From contig CAZOMV010000098.1 in NCBI GenBank assembly GCA_964580995.1, positions 1 to 21,780 of the forward strand: 21,780 nt of DNA. Direction: 5' to 3'. The notes under the pieces were generated by a model, which made no database searches, had not been told where the DNA came from, and saw nothing but the letters and a program-made list of their open reading frames with translations. This document shows, one piece after another, positions 1 through 7,608 of the stretch (positions are counted from its first letter, which is position 1; each line of letters begins with the position of its first letter). Made by a program: the position numbers and the translations under genes. Origin of the DNA: JAKJEP01 sp964580995 (lineage in GTDB: Bacteria > Planctomycetota > Phycisphaerae > Sedimentisphaerales > SM23-30).

Positions 1-197
1 TTTGCAATCCATAGAACGAATGGCCCCCGTATTTTACTTTAAAATTCAGGAAAAAAATCGGAAAAATTCTTGTCCGGATGCCCTGCAATTGACGCCGACG
101 TCAAAAGCTCTTCGACCCCTTGTTATTGGGGAGCCAGAGCTGTTTTTATCTGTCAATATCGATCTTTGGCGGTTTGGTCGATTTTGGAAGGGCGGGG

Positions 198-2717
198 TTA
201 TTTGTCCGTGTCGTCCTCATCCTCTTCCAAAGTATCGTCGGGATCCTCGGAGTCGGGAGAGTCTTCGTCGGAGTTGTCGGGTTCGTCGGCTTCGTCGGGA
301 TCATCCTGGAGGTCGGCGTAGCCGTGGGCGTCGTCGAGTTCCATTTGTTTGCGGATGGCCTCGTATTCTTCGGGGGTGATGAGTACTTCGCGGGCCTGGG
401 AGCCTTTGTATTCGCCGACGATGCCGGCCATGGCCATCTGGTCGATGAGGCGGGAGGCGCGGGAGTAGCCGACGGTCAGGCGGCGCTGCAGGAGCGAGAC
501 GCTGCCGCGTTTGGTTTCGAGGATGATGCGGACGGCGGCGTCGAAGAGTTCGTCCTTCTCCATACAGGCGGCGTCCACCTGATTGAGCTGGACGAGTTCG
601 GGATGGTAGGACGGTTGGGATACCTCTTTGAGGTAATCGACGACGCGATGGATTTCTTCATCGTCCAGATAGGCCCCCTGGGCACGGATCAGATCGCTGG
701 TGCCGGGCTGGAGGAAGAGCATGTCACCCTGTCCCAGCAGGGCCTCCGCGCCATTCTGGTCGAGCACGATGCGGCTGTCCATGCGGGCGGCGACCCGGAA
801 GCTGATGCGGCTGGGCAGGTTGCTTTTAATCAGGCCGGTTACGACGGTGGCCTGGGGCCGCTGGGTGGCCAGCACGATATGGATCCCGACGGCCCGGCTC
901 TTCTGGGCCAGGCGGATGATGTAGGCCTCGACCTCTTTGGCGGAGGTCATCATCAAATCGGCCAGCTCGTCGATGACAATGACGATATAGGGCAGCCGCA
1001 TGGGAATCTTGGCCTTTTCTTCTTCATTGCTGGGGCAGAACCGTTCGATGATGTCTTCTTCGGTCAACTTGTTGTAGTCGGCAATATTACGGACCCGTGC
1101 CTCCGCCAGCAGGGCATATCGTTCGTCCATTTTAATGGTGAGCCATTCGAGAATCTGCTCCGCCCGTTTCATATCGGTGACGATGGGGCACATGAGATGC
1201 GCCAGGTCCCGGAACGAATTCATTTCGACCATTTTGGGGTCCACCAGGATAAGCTTCACCAGGTCGGGCCGCTGGGTCAGTAAAATGCTGATGATGATAC
1301 TGTTAATGCAAACGCTTTTGCCGGAACCGGTGGTGCCGGCAATCAGCAGGTGGGGCATGGCCGTCAGATCGACAACCAGCGGGTCGCCGGAGGCGTCTTT
1401 GCCGAGGAACAGGGGAATCTGCATCTTGGAAGGCTTGTTCGCCGCCAGGTGGATCAGTTCCTTGATGCGTACTTTTTCTTTTTCACTGTTGGGTACTTCA
1501 ATCCCGATGGTATGTTTGCCGGGGATCGGAGCGACGACGCGTACTGCCCCGGCTCCGAGCGAGCGGGCCAGGTCATTGGAAAGATTGGAAATCTGGGAAA
1601 CCTTGATACCCGGCGCCAGTTGCAGCTCGAACATGGTGATGACGGGTCCGGTTTCCGCTTCGACCACGGTGGCATTGATATTGAAGTCTTTCAGGGTCTG
1701 CTCCAGAATGCAGCCTTTTTCGCGGACGACTTTTTCCTGCAGGGCGGAATAGCCGTGTTGCGGTTCGGAGAGCAGGTCAAGGGGGGGATATTTATAATCG
1801 TTATAGTTTACCTCACCGCCGGCGGCGGGGGAGGATTCCGGTTTGTCGGATTTGGCGGATTTGCCGAGCATCTGACTCAGGGCGGAGGAAACCGCCTGAA
1901 CGGAGGAGGTGCGTGGTTCCGCGGGTTTATTGATCGTCATCTGGAATTCGGCCGGTGGTTCGGGCGCGTTCTGCGGTTTGGTTTCCTTTGGCTTTTGCCC
2001 GGCAAAAAGATCGTCTTCATCCGCGTCTTCATCCAGATTGTCTATCTGGGGTGCGGTTTTTTTGCGTTCGGAAATCGGGGGAGTCAAAACGGAGGTTGCA
2101 AAGGCATCTTTTTTCGGGAAGATTGAGGGTAAGGAGGCTTTTGAGCCGACATGGGCCAGAATCGGGCCGGCCTGCCGCATACGATCCAGGGTATGGTAGA
2201 TCAATTTGGGTAAAAAGAAGATAATATTGTCAGCGGCCAGGAGCAGGCCGACCAGAAAGGTAGCGAAGAGGATCAGGACCGCACCAGTCATGGCGGTGTA
2301 GGTGAGCAAAAAATGTCCCAGCGCAATCCCCAGGATACCGCCATTGCCGATGGAGAGGGAATTTTCATTGCCAGGACTGAGCAGGTACCTGCCGCTGGAG
2401 ATGACGGTGCCGATGAGCAGGATGCCGATGATCCGGAGGATGAGCTGCTGGACGGGTTTGTGCATGCAAAAGAGGATGAACCAGATAGCCAGTGCCGCCA
2501 GGAAAAACATGGCAGCGGGGCCGAGATAGTAGTTGCAATAATAGGCGAAAAAGCTGCCGGCCCGGCCGCAAAGGTTGGTGATTTGGGTCGTGGCGGTAAC
2601 ATCGGTGTTGGGGTGGTCCCAGATATTAAAGCTGATGAGGCTGATGAGGATAAAGGTGCAAAATCCCAGGCCGAAGCAGGCGAAGGTGATCCGATTGATT
2701 TTCCGGTTTTCTGCCAT
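198..2717 (-). CDS. ftsK: DNA translocase FtsK/SpoIIIE
   Basis: Membrane-anchored, ATP-driven double-stranded DNA pump that clears and aligns chromosome ends at the division septum. In the 839 residues I see about four membrane helices in residues 10-160, a charged Pro/Ala-rich linker (about 200-300), then the RecA-like motor. The motor has Walker A GTTGSGKS at 461-468 and Walker B IVIVIDE ending at 584. A C-terminal winged-helix gamma domain (about 722-790) carries RGSVSLLQRRLTVGYSRA, the part that reads KOPS-type guide sequences in known members. Oddly, about 45 more residues follow, mostly Asp and Glu (about 795-839), where the family usually ends. The ATG has only a weak GGAA upstream. 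A promoter lies about 50 nt before it, so the gene is probably transcribed independently of panB. Family assignment is very secure. Confidence 0.97.
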   Translation of the reverse strand: MAENRKINRITFACFGLGFCTFILISLISFNIWDHPNTDVTATTQITNLCGRAGSFFAYYCNYYLGPAAMFFLAALAIWFILFCMHKPVQQLILRIIGILLIGTVISSGRYLLSPGNENSLSIGNGGILGIALGHFLLTYTAMTGAVLILFATFLVGLLLAADNIIFFLPKLIYHTLDRMRQAGPILAHVGSKASLPSIFPKKDAFATSVLTPPISERKKTAPQIDNLDEDADEDDLFAGQKPKETKPQNAPEPPAEFQMTINKPAEPRTSSVQAVSSALSQMLGKSAKSDKPESSPAAGGEVNYNDYKYPPLDLLSEPQHGYSALQEKVVREKGCILEQTLKDFNINATVVEAETGPVITMFELQLAPGIKVSQISNLSNDLARSLGAGAVRVVAPIPGKHTIGIEVPNSEKEKVRIKELIHLAANKPSKMQIPLFLGKDASGDPLVVDLTAMPHLLIAGTTGSGKSVCINSIIISILLTQRPDLVKLILVDPKMVEMNSFRDLAHLMCPIVTDMKRAEQILEWLTIKMDERYALLAEARVRNIADYNKLTEEDIIERFCPSNEEEKAKIPMRLPYIVIVIDELADLMMTSAKEVEAYIIRLAQKSRAVGIHIVLATQRPQATVVTGLIKSNLPSRISFRVAARMDSRIVLDQNGAEALLGQGDMLFLQPGTSDLIRAQGAYLDDEEIHRVVDYLKEVSQPSYHPELVQLNQVDAACMEKDELFDAAVRIILETKRGSVSLLQRRLTVGYSRASRLIDQMAMAGIVGEYKGSQAREVLITPEEYEAIRKQMELDDAHGYADLQDDPDEADEPDNSDEDSPDSEDPDDTLEEDEDDTDK

Positions 2718-2769
2718 AAGTTATCATGTTCCAAACACTAGTAAAAGCCATAGTTACAATAAATCAATG

Positions 2770-2798
2770 ATTTTACTATTTATCGGACAAACCGGCAA
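2770..2798 (-). promoter_or_regulatory. Predicted sigma-70-type promoter of ftsK
   Basis: On the minus strand TTGCCG (2793-2798; 4 of 6 consensus) and TAAAAT (2770-2775; 5 of 6) are separated by exactly 17 bp. They lie in the AT-rich gap between panB and ftsK, and predict a leader of about 45 nt before the ftsK ATG. Assigned by eye from consensus only. Confidence 0.5.
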
Positions 2799-2910
2799 AA
2801 TTTGTTCTATAAAAGGCAAAAATATTACCGCTGGGGGAAAAGAGGGCTGATCGGCGGGGCAGGCGGGGGATTTAAGAGAAATACGATCATTTGCACGTAG
2901 GATAATCCGG

Positions 2911-3765
2911 CTATTTTCCGGATGGCCGGCAGGAGTTTTCGAATTTTTCTTTCTCGTCGGGGGGCATATGGTAGCAGTGCTGATCGGTGGGGAAAAGGCG
3001 GTGCCGGACTTCATAGAGGTATTCTTTGGCGGCGGTGGAGATATATTTGCCAAGCTGATCGTAGGATTTGGCGAAACGGGGTGCAACCGAGCCGGGCAGG
3101 GTGAGAATTTCGTGCAGGACCATGACCTGGCCGTCGCAGAAGGGGCCGGAGCCGCAACTGATGACCGGCAGGGCGGTTTGCTCGGCTACTTTTTGGGCGA
3201 CGATATCGGTTACGCATTCGAGCAGAAAGGCCCTGGCACCGGCGGCTTCGAAGTCTTTGACATTTTGGAGTAATTGGATTGCCTGGTCGGAAAGCCGGGT
3301 GCGGACTTTTTTGGCCAGTTGGAATTCGGTTTGGGGCGTATAGCCCAGGTGGGCCATGACGGGGATGTCCTGTTTGGCGAGTCTGGCGACCATATCCAGG
3401 TGGGTGCGGTTGACTTCGATTTTGATCAGGTCGCAGCCGGCCTCGTCGAGGAAACGGCGGCAGTTGCGGTCGATCTGCTCCTGATCGGGATGATAGCCGG
3501 TATAGGGCATATCGCCGACCAGGCAGACATCGGGGGCGCCTTTGCGGACGGCGGTGGTGAGGGTGATCATGGTGTCCATAGTGACGTTGAGGGTGTTTTC
3601 GTGGCCGAGCACCAGTTGGGCCAGTGAGTCGCCGACCAGAAGGCAGTCGGTACCGGCGTTCTGGAGCAGGATGGCGGTAGAATAGTCGTAGCAGGTGAGC
3701 ATGGTGATCGGGCGGCGCGACTGCTTGTATTGCCGCAGGGTTTCCAGGGATATTTTTTCGGTCAT
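2911..3765 (-). CDS. panB: 3-methyl-2-oxobutanoate hydroxymethyltransferase
   Basis: Transfers a hydroxymethyl group from 5,10-methylene-tetrahydrofolate to 3-methyl-2-oxobutanoate, giving ketopantoate, the first committed step to pantothenate and CoA; a cytosolic TIM-barrel enzyme. Numbered from MTEKIS, the active-site residues known from E. coli PanB are matched in order: D46 in VGDSL, D85 in GDMPY, K115 and E117 in IKIE, H139 in HLGYTPQ, and E183 in LLECV. I chose the ATG at 3765 because GGAG lies 8 nt upstream and the resulting 284 residues are nearer the usual 260-280. The in-frame ATG at 3801 would add 12 residues and has no ribosome site. The sequence is somewhat divergent (CGSGPFCDG instead of the usual GAGPDCDG-like loop). 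No other pantothenate gene is in the window. The 193 bp to ftsK argue against strict co-transcription. Confidence 0.88.
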   Translation of the reverse strand: MTEKISLETLRQYKQSRRPITMLTCYDYSTAILLQNAGTDCLLVGDSLAQLVLGHENTLNVTMDTMITLTTAVRKGAPDVCLVGDMPYTGYHPDQEQIDRNCRRFLDEAGCDLIKIEVNRTHLDMVARLAKQDIPVMAHLGYTPQTEFQLAKKVRTRLSDQAIQLLQNVKDFEAAGARAFLLECVTDIVAQKVAEQTALPVISCGSGPFCDGQVMVLHEILTLPGSVAPRFAKSYDQLGKYISTAAKEYLYEVRHRLFPTDQHCYHMPPDEKEKFENSCRPSGK

Positions 3766-3806
3766 CGCAGTATCTCCGTCATTTCTTCTGGTATTCACCA
3801 TTACGT

Positions 3807-3835
3807 AGGATAGTTGGCGAGGGGGAAATATACAA
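3807..3835 (-). promoter_or_regulatory. Possible weak promoter of panB
   Basis: Minus strand TTGTAT (3830-3835; 3 of 6) and TATCCT (3807-3812; 4 of 6) are 17 bp apart. Initiation about 7 nt downstream would give a leader of about 35 nt to the preferred panB start at 3765, leaving room for its GGAG site. The boxes are poor, so this is a tentative call. Confidence 0.3.
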
Positions 3836-4041
3836 ACAGATTTTGCGGGTTTTGCTCCCGGTCGCCGTATTTACAGATGAGTGACGGATCACCGCGGATG
3901 GCTGACTTTAGAATAAAACCGCGTTTTTGGCCCAAAAATGGCGATTTTTGAGAAAGGCTGGACAAATGGCCATCGCCTGCGTATTTTCAAGCATTTAGAT
4001 CCAGCCACCTGCAAATGCAAGGAAGGGATGGACGCTCTGGA

Positions 4042-5472
4042 ATGCTGATATTAATCAATACAAATCGTATGCTGCCGCCGATTGCACCGATTGGGCTGGA
4101 TTATATTTATCATGCGGCTCAAGAAGCGGCTTTGCCGGTGGAAATTCTGGATTTATGTCTGGTGGACCATCCTGGGGAAGCAATCGCTGCCTGGTTTCAA
4201 AGCCACCAGCCGCGATTGATTGGCCTGACGCTGCGCAATGTGGACGATTGCTTCTGGCCCAGCGGGAAATCGTTTCTTCCCGATCTGGCTGAAATTATTG
4301 CCACGATCCGGCAGCACAGCGAGGCTCCCATAGTGCTGGGAGGGGTGGGATTTTCGATTTTTGCCAGGGAAGTAATGGAATATCTCCCGGTGGAATTTGG
4401 CATTCATGGGGATGGGGAACAGGCGATGGTAGAACTATATCGGCAACTGACCGGCACCAGACAATATGATAGAGTGCCGGGATTGTTATGGCGGCAGGGG
4501 GGGCAGTTGTTTCGCAATCCGCCTGCCTGGCCGAAGAAGCTGGTTGTACCTGTCCAGCGGGATGGCGTTGATAATGTAACGTATTTTCGGCGGGGCGGCC
4601 AGATCGGACTGGAAACCAAACGCGGCTGCCCGCGTGGCTGTATCTATTGTGCCGATCCTCTGGCCAAGGGTAATTTCTCTCGTTTGCGTGCTCCCGCTGC
4701 CGTGGCGGATGAAGTGGAAAATCTGCTGGCCCAAGAAATTGATGTTCTGCATCTTTGCGACGCCGAATTCAATATTCCCCGCAGCCATGCCCTGGAGGTT
4801 TGCCAGGAAATGATTCGCCGCCGGCTGGGGGATCGGGTTCGGTGGTATGCGTATCTGGCGGCGGTGCCCTTCGATGACGAACTGGCCCGTGCTATGCGGC
4901 AGGCCGGCTGTGTGGGTATTAATTTTACCGTCGATTCCGCCTCGCCCAGTATGCTGCAACGGTATAATCAGCCCCATCGCCCGGAAGATATTGAACGAAC
5001 CGTGCAGCTATGCCGCCAGCATGGCATCACCGTAATGATCGATCTGCTGTTAGGCGGGCCGGGCGAAACGCGGGAAACCCTGGCCGAAACGATCCGGTTT
5101 ATGAAACAGATCCATCCGGATTGCATCGGGGCCGGGCTGGGGGTGCGGCTCTATCCGGGGACCAATATAACGGATCAGGTCGCCAAACGGATCGATTGGA
5201 ACACTTCATCTGCCATTCGCCGCCATTATAAAGGCCCGATCAATCTTTTGCAGCCTACCTTCTATATTTCCGAACAGCTCGGCGATCATCCGGCGGAGTA
5301 TGTGCGGGAGGTAATTGCCGGTGATACGCGTTTCTTTCCGCCGATGTCCGAACATACGGTCGGCGGCCGTGCGGATTCCGATCACAATTACAATGACAAT
5401 ATGGAATTGGTACGCGCGATTGAGCGGGGCGGGCGCGGGGCGTACTGGGATATCCTGCGTCAACTGCCCTAA
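4042..5472 (+). CDS. B12-binding-domain radical SAM protein
   Basis: Radical S-adenosylmethionine enzyme of the class with an N-terminal cobalamin-binding-type Rossmann domain. Members typically methylate unactivated carbons or remodel lipids, cofactors or secondary metabolites; the substrate here is unknown. Numbered from MLILINTNRM, residues 1-150 form the Rossmann part (LGGVGFS near 99-105, GIHGDGEQA near 120-128). The cluster motif CPRGCIYC (C196, C200, C203) opens the radical SAM barrel, and LLLGGPGET lies near 335-343. There is no DxHxxG motif, so any cobalamin would not be His-ligated, as is common in this class. I prefer the start at 4042 because it begins directly with the first beta strand; an upstream ATG at 4015 adds nine residues and has no ribosome site. 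It stands alone on its strand and converges with the next gene, 13 bp apart, so context does not reveal its product. Confidence 0.85.
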   Translation: MLILINTNRMLPPIAPIGLDYIYHAAQEAALPVEILDLCLVDHPGEAIAAWFQSHQPRLIGLTLRNVDDCFWPSGKSFLPDLAEIIATIRQHSEAPIVLGGVGFSIFAREVMEYLPVEFGIHGDGEQAMVELYRQLTGTRQYDRVPGLLWRQGGQLFRNPPAWPKKLVVPVQRDGVDNVTYFRRGGQIGLETKRGCPRGCIYCADPLAKGNFSRLRAPAAVADEVENLLAQEIDVLHLCDAEFNIPRSHALEVCQEMIRRRLGDRVRWYAYLAAVPFDDELARAMRQAGCVGINFTVDSASPSMLQRYNQPHRPEDIERTVQLCRQHGITVMIDLLLGGPGETRETLAETIRFMKQIHPDCIGAGLGVRLYPGTNITDQVAKRIDWNTSSAIRRHYKGPINLLQPTFYISEQLGDHPAEYVREVIAGDTRFFPPMSEHTVGGRADSDHNYNDNMELVRAIERGGRGAYWDILRQLP

Positions 5473-5485
5473 GGAACGGCAGAAA

Positions 5486-6661
5486 TCAGGATGGACGGGC
5501 TAACTTATGGAGGATGGCCTTTGATTCCTGATAGTGCCGAAACCGTTTTTCTTTGCTGGTAAACTCCGGGGTATGACTGAAATTTCTGCCCCGGCTCCAC
5601 CGGCTCCCGATTACTTTGTGCAATAGTTCGTGGTAAACAACGAAATCGGTCACATAGTCCGGCACATCTTTTCGATCCAGAGACATACTGACCATGATGG
5701 TATCGTGCGTGCGATCATAATGGCCAAACTGGCGGGAGGTAAAGGTCTGGCTCCAGGCAAGACGGGGGCGTTTCACGCTGCCCTGGAAATAGGATTGATT
5801 GACACGCTCAAAGGAGTCCGCCAGATTGTGATGGACCCCTTCGGTGCGTTCGGCCATTCCGCCTAACAGGTCGAGTTCCGCCAGGATTTCCTGATACGGT
5901 TCGCTTAGCGTGGCATCCAGCACGATTTGTTTGTGATGGACTTTTCGGAAAATCCATTCCGCCAGCAAATGAAACAGGTTTCGGTCAAAGCAGATCATCG
6001 GAGTCGGTAATTTTACCCGGATCAGGTTCTTGGAGATGTTTGCGCGGTACACATCTTTGATCGGCAGGAAATGAATGTGTACCGGAATTGGCAGCGTCCT
6101 TGATCCGTTTGCCGCTTCGGAAAAACTGCGTCCGGCTTCCCGGATAGCCTGCTGATAAGAATCGAAATTTTCGCGCTGGGCAAAATAGGCTAACCACCCG
6201 CGTATGGCACGAGTTTGCGATTTCAACTGTTCCGGCCGGGTTTTTGTGGCCTGAATCTCACCCTCGATATGTCGGCTGGAGGTGCAGATCGAATGGTAAA
6301 TATCCGGCAGGTGGGGATCACCATTTATTCGGGCCAATTGTTCCAGAGTATGGTTGAAATAGCTTGTCAGCCGGGGAAATGACACACTATTGGCTGGCGG
6401 ATCCTTTGTCAAAGCGGTTTCTTCCGCGGAGATCGTATCAAAATCAATATTCCGCAGAAAAGTACAGGCTTTCTGAGAGGGAGGCGGCAGCGAATCAAGC
6501 TGCAAGCCATGTTTCTGGAGTATCTGGTCGATGCTTTCCAGAGAGCCTTTGACATTTTTTTTCAATTGGGATAGACGCAGAGGTGAAACCGGGTGTGAAA
6601 TATCATCTCTGACCCGGTTCGCAAACTTTACCAGTCCATGGATACGGATTTTTTTTGCCAT
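5486..6661 (-). CDS. SprT-like zinc metallopeptidase domain protein
   Basis: The C-terminal third (about residues 283-377 of 391) reads as a SprT-like domain. It has an FERVNQSYF start, RQFGHYDRTHDTIMVS, then the zinc-binding HELLH (344-348), with a likely third ligand H363 in SHTPEF. In SprT/Spartan-type proteins such domains act as zinc-dependent proteases, for example on DNA-protein crosslinks, but the bacterial role is unsettled. The first 280 residues match nothing I recognise and contain no membrane segment. The start is ambiguous: TTG 6697, ATG 6691, ATG 6673 and ATG 6661 are all in frame and none has a well-spaced ribosome site. I chose 6661 (MAKKIRIHG) because a perfect TTGACA with a TATG-type -10 box sits just before it, as for a leaderless message. 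It converges with the radical SAM gene. Confidence 0.75.
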   Translation of the reverse strand: MAKKIRIHGLVKFANRVRDDISHPVSPLRLSQLKKNVKGSLESIDQILQKHGLQLDSLPPPSQKACTFLRNIDFDTISAEETALTKDPPANSVSFPRLTSYFNHTLEQLARINGDPHLPDIYHSICTSSRHIEGEIQATKTRPEQLKSQTRAIRGWLAYFAQRENFDSYQQAIREAGRSFSEAANGSRTLPIPVHIHFLPIKDVYRANISKNLIRVKLPTPMICFDRNLFHLLAEWIFRKVHHKQIVLDATLSEPYQEILAELDLLGGMAERTEGVHHNLADSFERVNQSYFQGSVKRPRLAWSQTFTSRQFGHYDRTHDTIMVSMSLDRKDVPDYVTDFVVYHELLHKVIGSRWSRGRNFSHTPEFTSKEKRFRHYQESKAILHKLARPS

Positions 6662-6668
6662 GCAGGAT

Positions 6669-6697
6669 TGCATACCAAACCAGGGAATCATTGTCAA
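6669..6697 (-). promoter_or_regulatory. Predicted promoter giving a leaderless SprT-like mRNA
   Basis: Minus strand perfect TTGACA (6692-6697), a 17-bp spacer, then TATGCA (6669-6674; only 3 of 6). Seven bases separate the -10 box from the ATG at 6661, so transcription would begin at or next to the start codon. The -10 box is weak, which limits confidence. Confidence 0.45.
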
Positions 6698-6767
6698 CCG
6701 ATTGGCTATCCCACCCTCCGGCGAATGGATAGCGGAGAGACGGTTTTGTGGTCCGAAATGTTCTTAT

Positions 6768-6797
6768 TTGACTTATCCTTATCGGTCGGCATAGCAT
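6768..6797 (+). promoter_or_regulatory. Predicted promoter of the small Cys/His protein gene
   Basis: TTGACT (6768-6773; 5 of 6) and TAGCAT (6792-6797; 4 of 6) with an 18-bp spacer. The predicted leader is about 20 nt and carries a long purine-rich ribosome-binding stretch (AAGAAAGGAAAAAGAAGAAG) directly before the ATG at 6824. Confidence 0.45.
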
Positions 6798-6823
6798 TAT
6801 AAAAAGAAAGGAAAAAGAAGAAG

Positions 6824-7006
6824 ATGGAAACTAAAATGCCTCATCCGGGCCACGATAAACATTTGTGTTATCTCAATAATCTGGATTTTCAAAAAACCAA
6901 TCCGCAGGAATACAAGGCTTTGATACAGAATGGTAAATATTTCTGCCAGAATTGCGGGCGAGTGGCGGCGGAGCAGAAAAATCTTTGCAAACCGGTCCAG
7001 ATGTAA
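6824..7006 (+). CDS. Small Cys/His-rich (zinc-ribbon-like) protein
   Basis: A 60-residue protein with a clear promoter and a strong purine-rich ribosome-binding stretch, so it is very probably real. The N-terminus has three spaced histidines (HPGHDKH, 7-13) and C15. The C-terminal half has CQNC (41-44) and C55 in NLCKP. The Cys pattern is compatible with one small zinc site. From memory it resembles a short uncharacterised protein common in planctomycetes and some other anaerobic bacteria, with the pattern HPGHxKHLC ... YxCxNCGRxAA ... NLCxP. I know of no assigned function. It stands alone on its strand, divergent from the SprT-like gene, with unexplained sequence downstream. Confidence 0.8.
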   Translation: METKMPHPGHDKHLCYLNNLDFQKTNPQEYKALIQNGKYFCQNCGRVAAEQKNLCKPVQM

Positions 7007-7608
7007 GCGTTTGGATCGTCCGGCATTGGCCTCTAAGGAAAGGCGATGGATACCGGCGGCGGCGTCCCATCCGGTCGCTGGCGACGACGGTTTTGCTTTA
7101 GCCGATATTCTTCCGGACTCTCCGGTCGAGGTTACTTATCGGCGGTTGCTAGAGGACTGCCGTGGCGCTATTGCCCGGCAGGCTTACTCCGGCGGCATTG
7201 GCGGCGAGTACCCGGTAGTGAAATTCCACGCCGTGGGGCTGATTTTTCAGGGAGACTTTTTCGGCATAGCCGGTGGCGATCAGGGTCCAAGGCCCCGGCC
7301 TCCCGCTGCAGTTGTTCTGGTCGGGTTGGATGGAACGTTCGATTCGGTAACTGCTGACCGCTCTGCCGGTGACCCTTTCGCCAGTGGAGGATGATCGCTC
7401 CCGGCCCATCAACACACAGCCGCAGGCTCCCCGGGCATCGAACCGTTGTCATCATAGTCATATTTAGTTCAACTTCTGTAAATTTAGTTTAAGGAATGAA
7501 CCATATTATTCGGTTTTCCCATCCGCCAAAAACAGGGAAAAAGAAAAAAATCACCCCGCTTTTATTGTGCCATCTCCTTATCTCTTGATAGCGGATCCGG
7601 ACGATCAT
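7007..7608. other. 602-bp gap with no intact gene
   Basis: Between the small Cys/His gene and the DUF1570-like gene the only recognisable content is the frameshifted fibronectin type III remnant at 7149-7461 (minus), listed separately. In 7007-7148 I see no credible frame; the remnant's own frame is broken by two stops, at 7149-7151 and 7098-7100. In 7462-7608 there are homopolymer A/T runs and a weak 7-bp inverted repeat (TTTTCCC/GGGAAAA on the minus strand) without a T-tract in the right place, so I do not call a terminator. Confidence 0.6.
7149..7461 (-). pseudogene. Frameshifted fibronectin type III domain remnant
   Basis: Two overlapping minus-strand frames together spell one fibronectin type III domain. 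The first (7461 to 7381) gives PGSLRLCVDGPGAIILHW. The second (7379 to 7149) gives VSSYRIERS, GPWTLIATG, and HYRVLAANAAGVSLPGNSA, the typical strand order with the conserved W, Y and YRVxAxNxAG signature. Dropping one base at about 7380, just after the Trp codon, joins them into about 103 residues. There is no signal peptide and no other domain, and a stop follows the domain at once. Such domains normally sit inside large secreted proteins, so this looks like a decayed fragment. A sequencing error could explain the frameshift but not the missing rest of the protein. Confidence 0.6.

Noticed and set aside
120..1283. 387-codon plus-strand open frame with Gly/Val/Phe-rich translation
   Set aside because: It lies wholly antisense to the ftsK motor and gamma domain, has skewed composition typical of an antisense frame and matches no family.
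7046..7357. Plus-strand frame with an AAGGAAAGG site before its ATG
   Set aside because: Arg/Gly/Ser-rich translation without any domain, running opposite to the fibronectin remnant, which explains the sequence better.
7370..7390. Programmed ribosomal frameshift joining the two halves of the fibronectin domain
   Set aside because: The junction has no convincing slippery site and the joined product would still be a lone domain without export signal; a plain indel is simpler.
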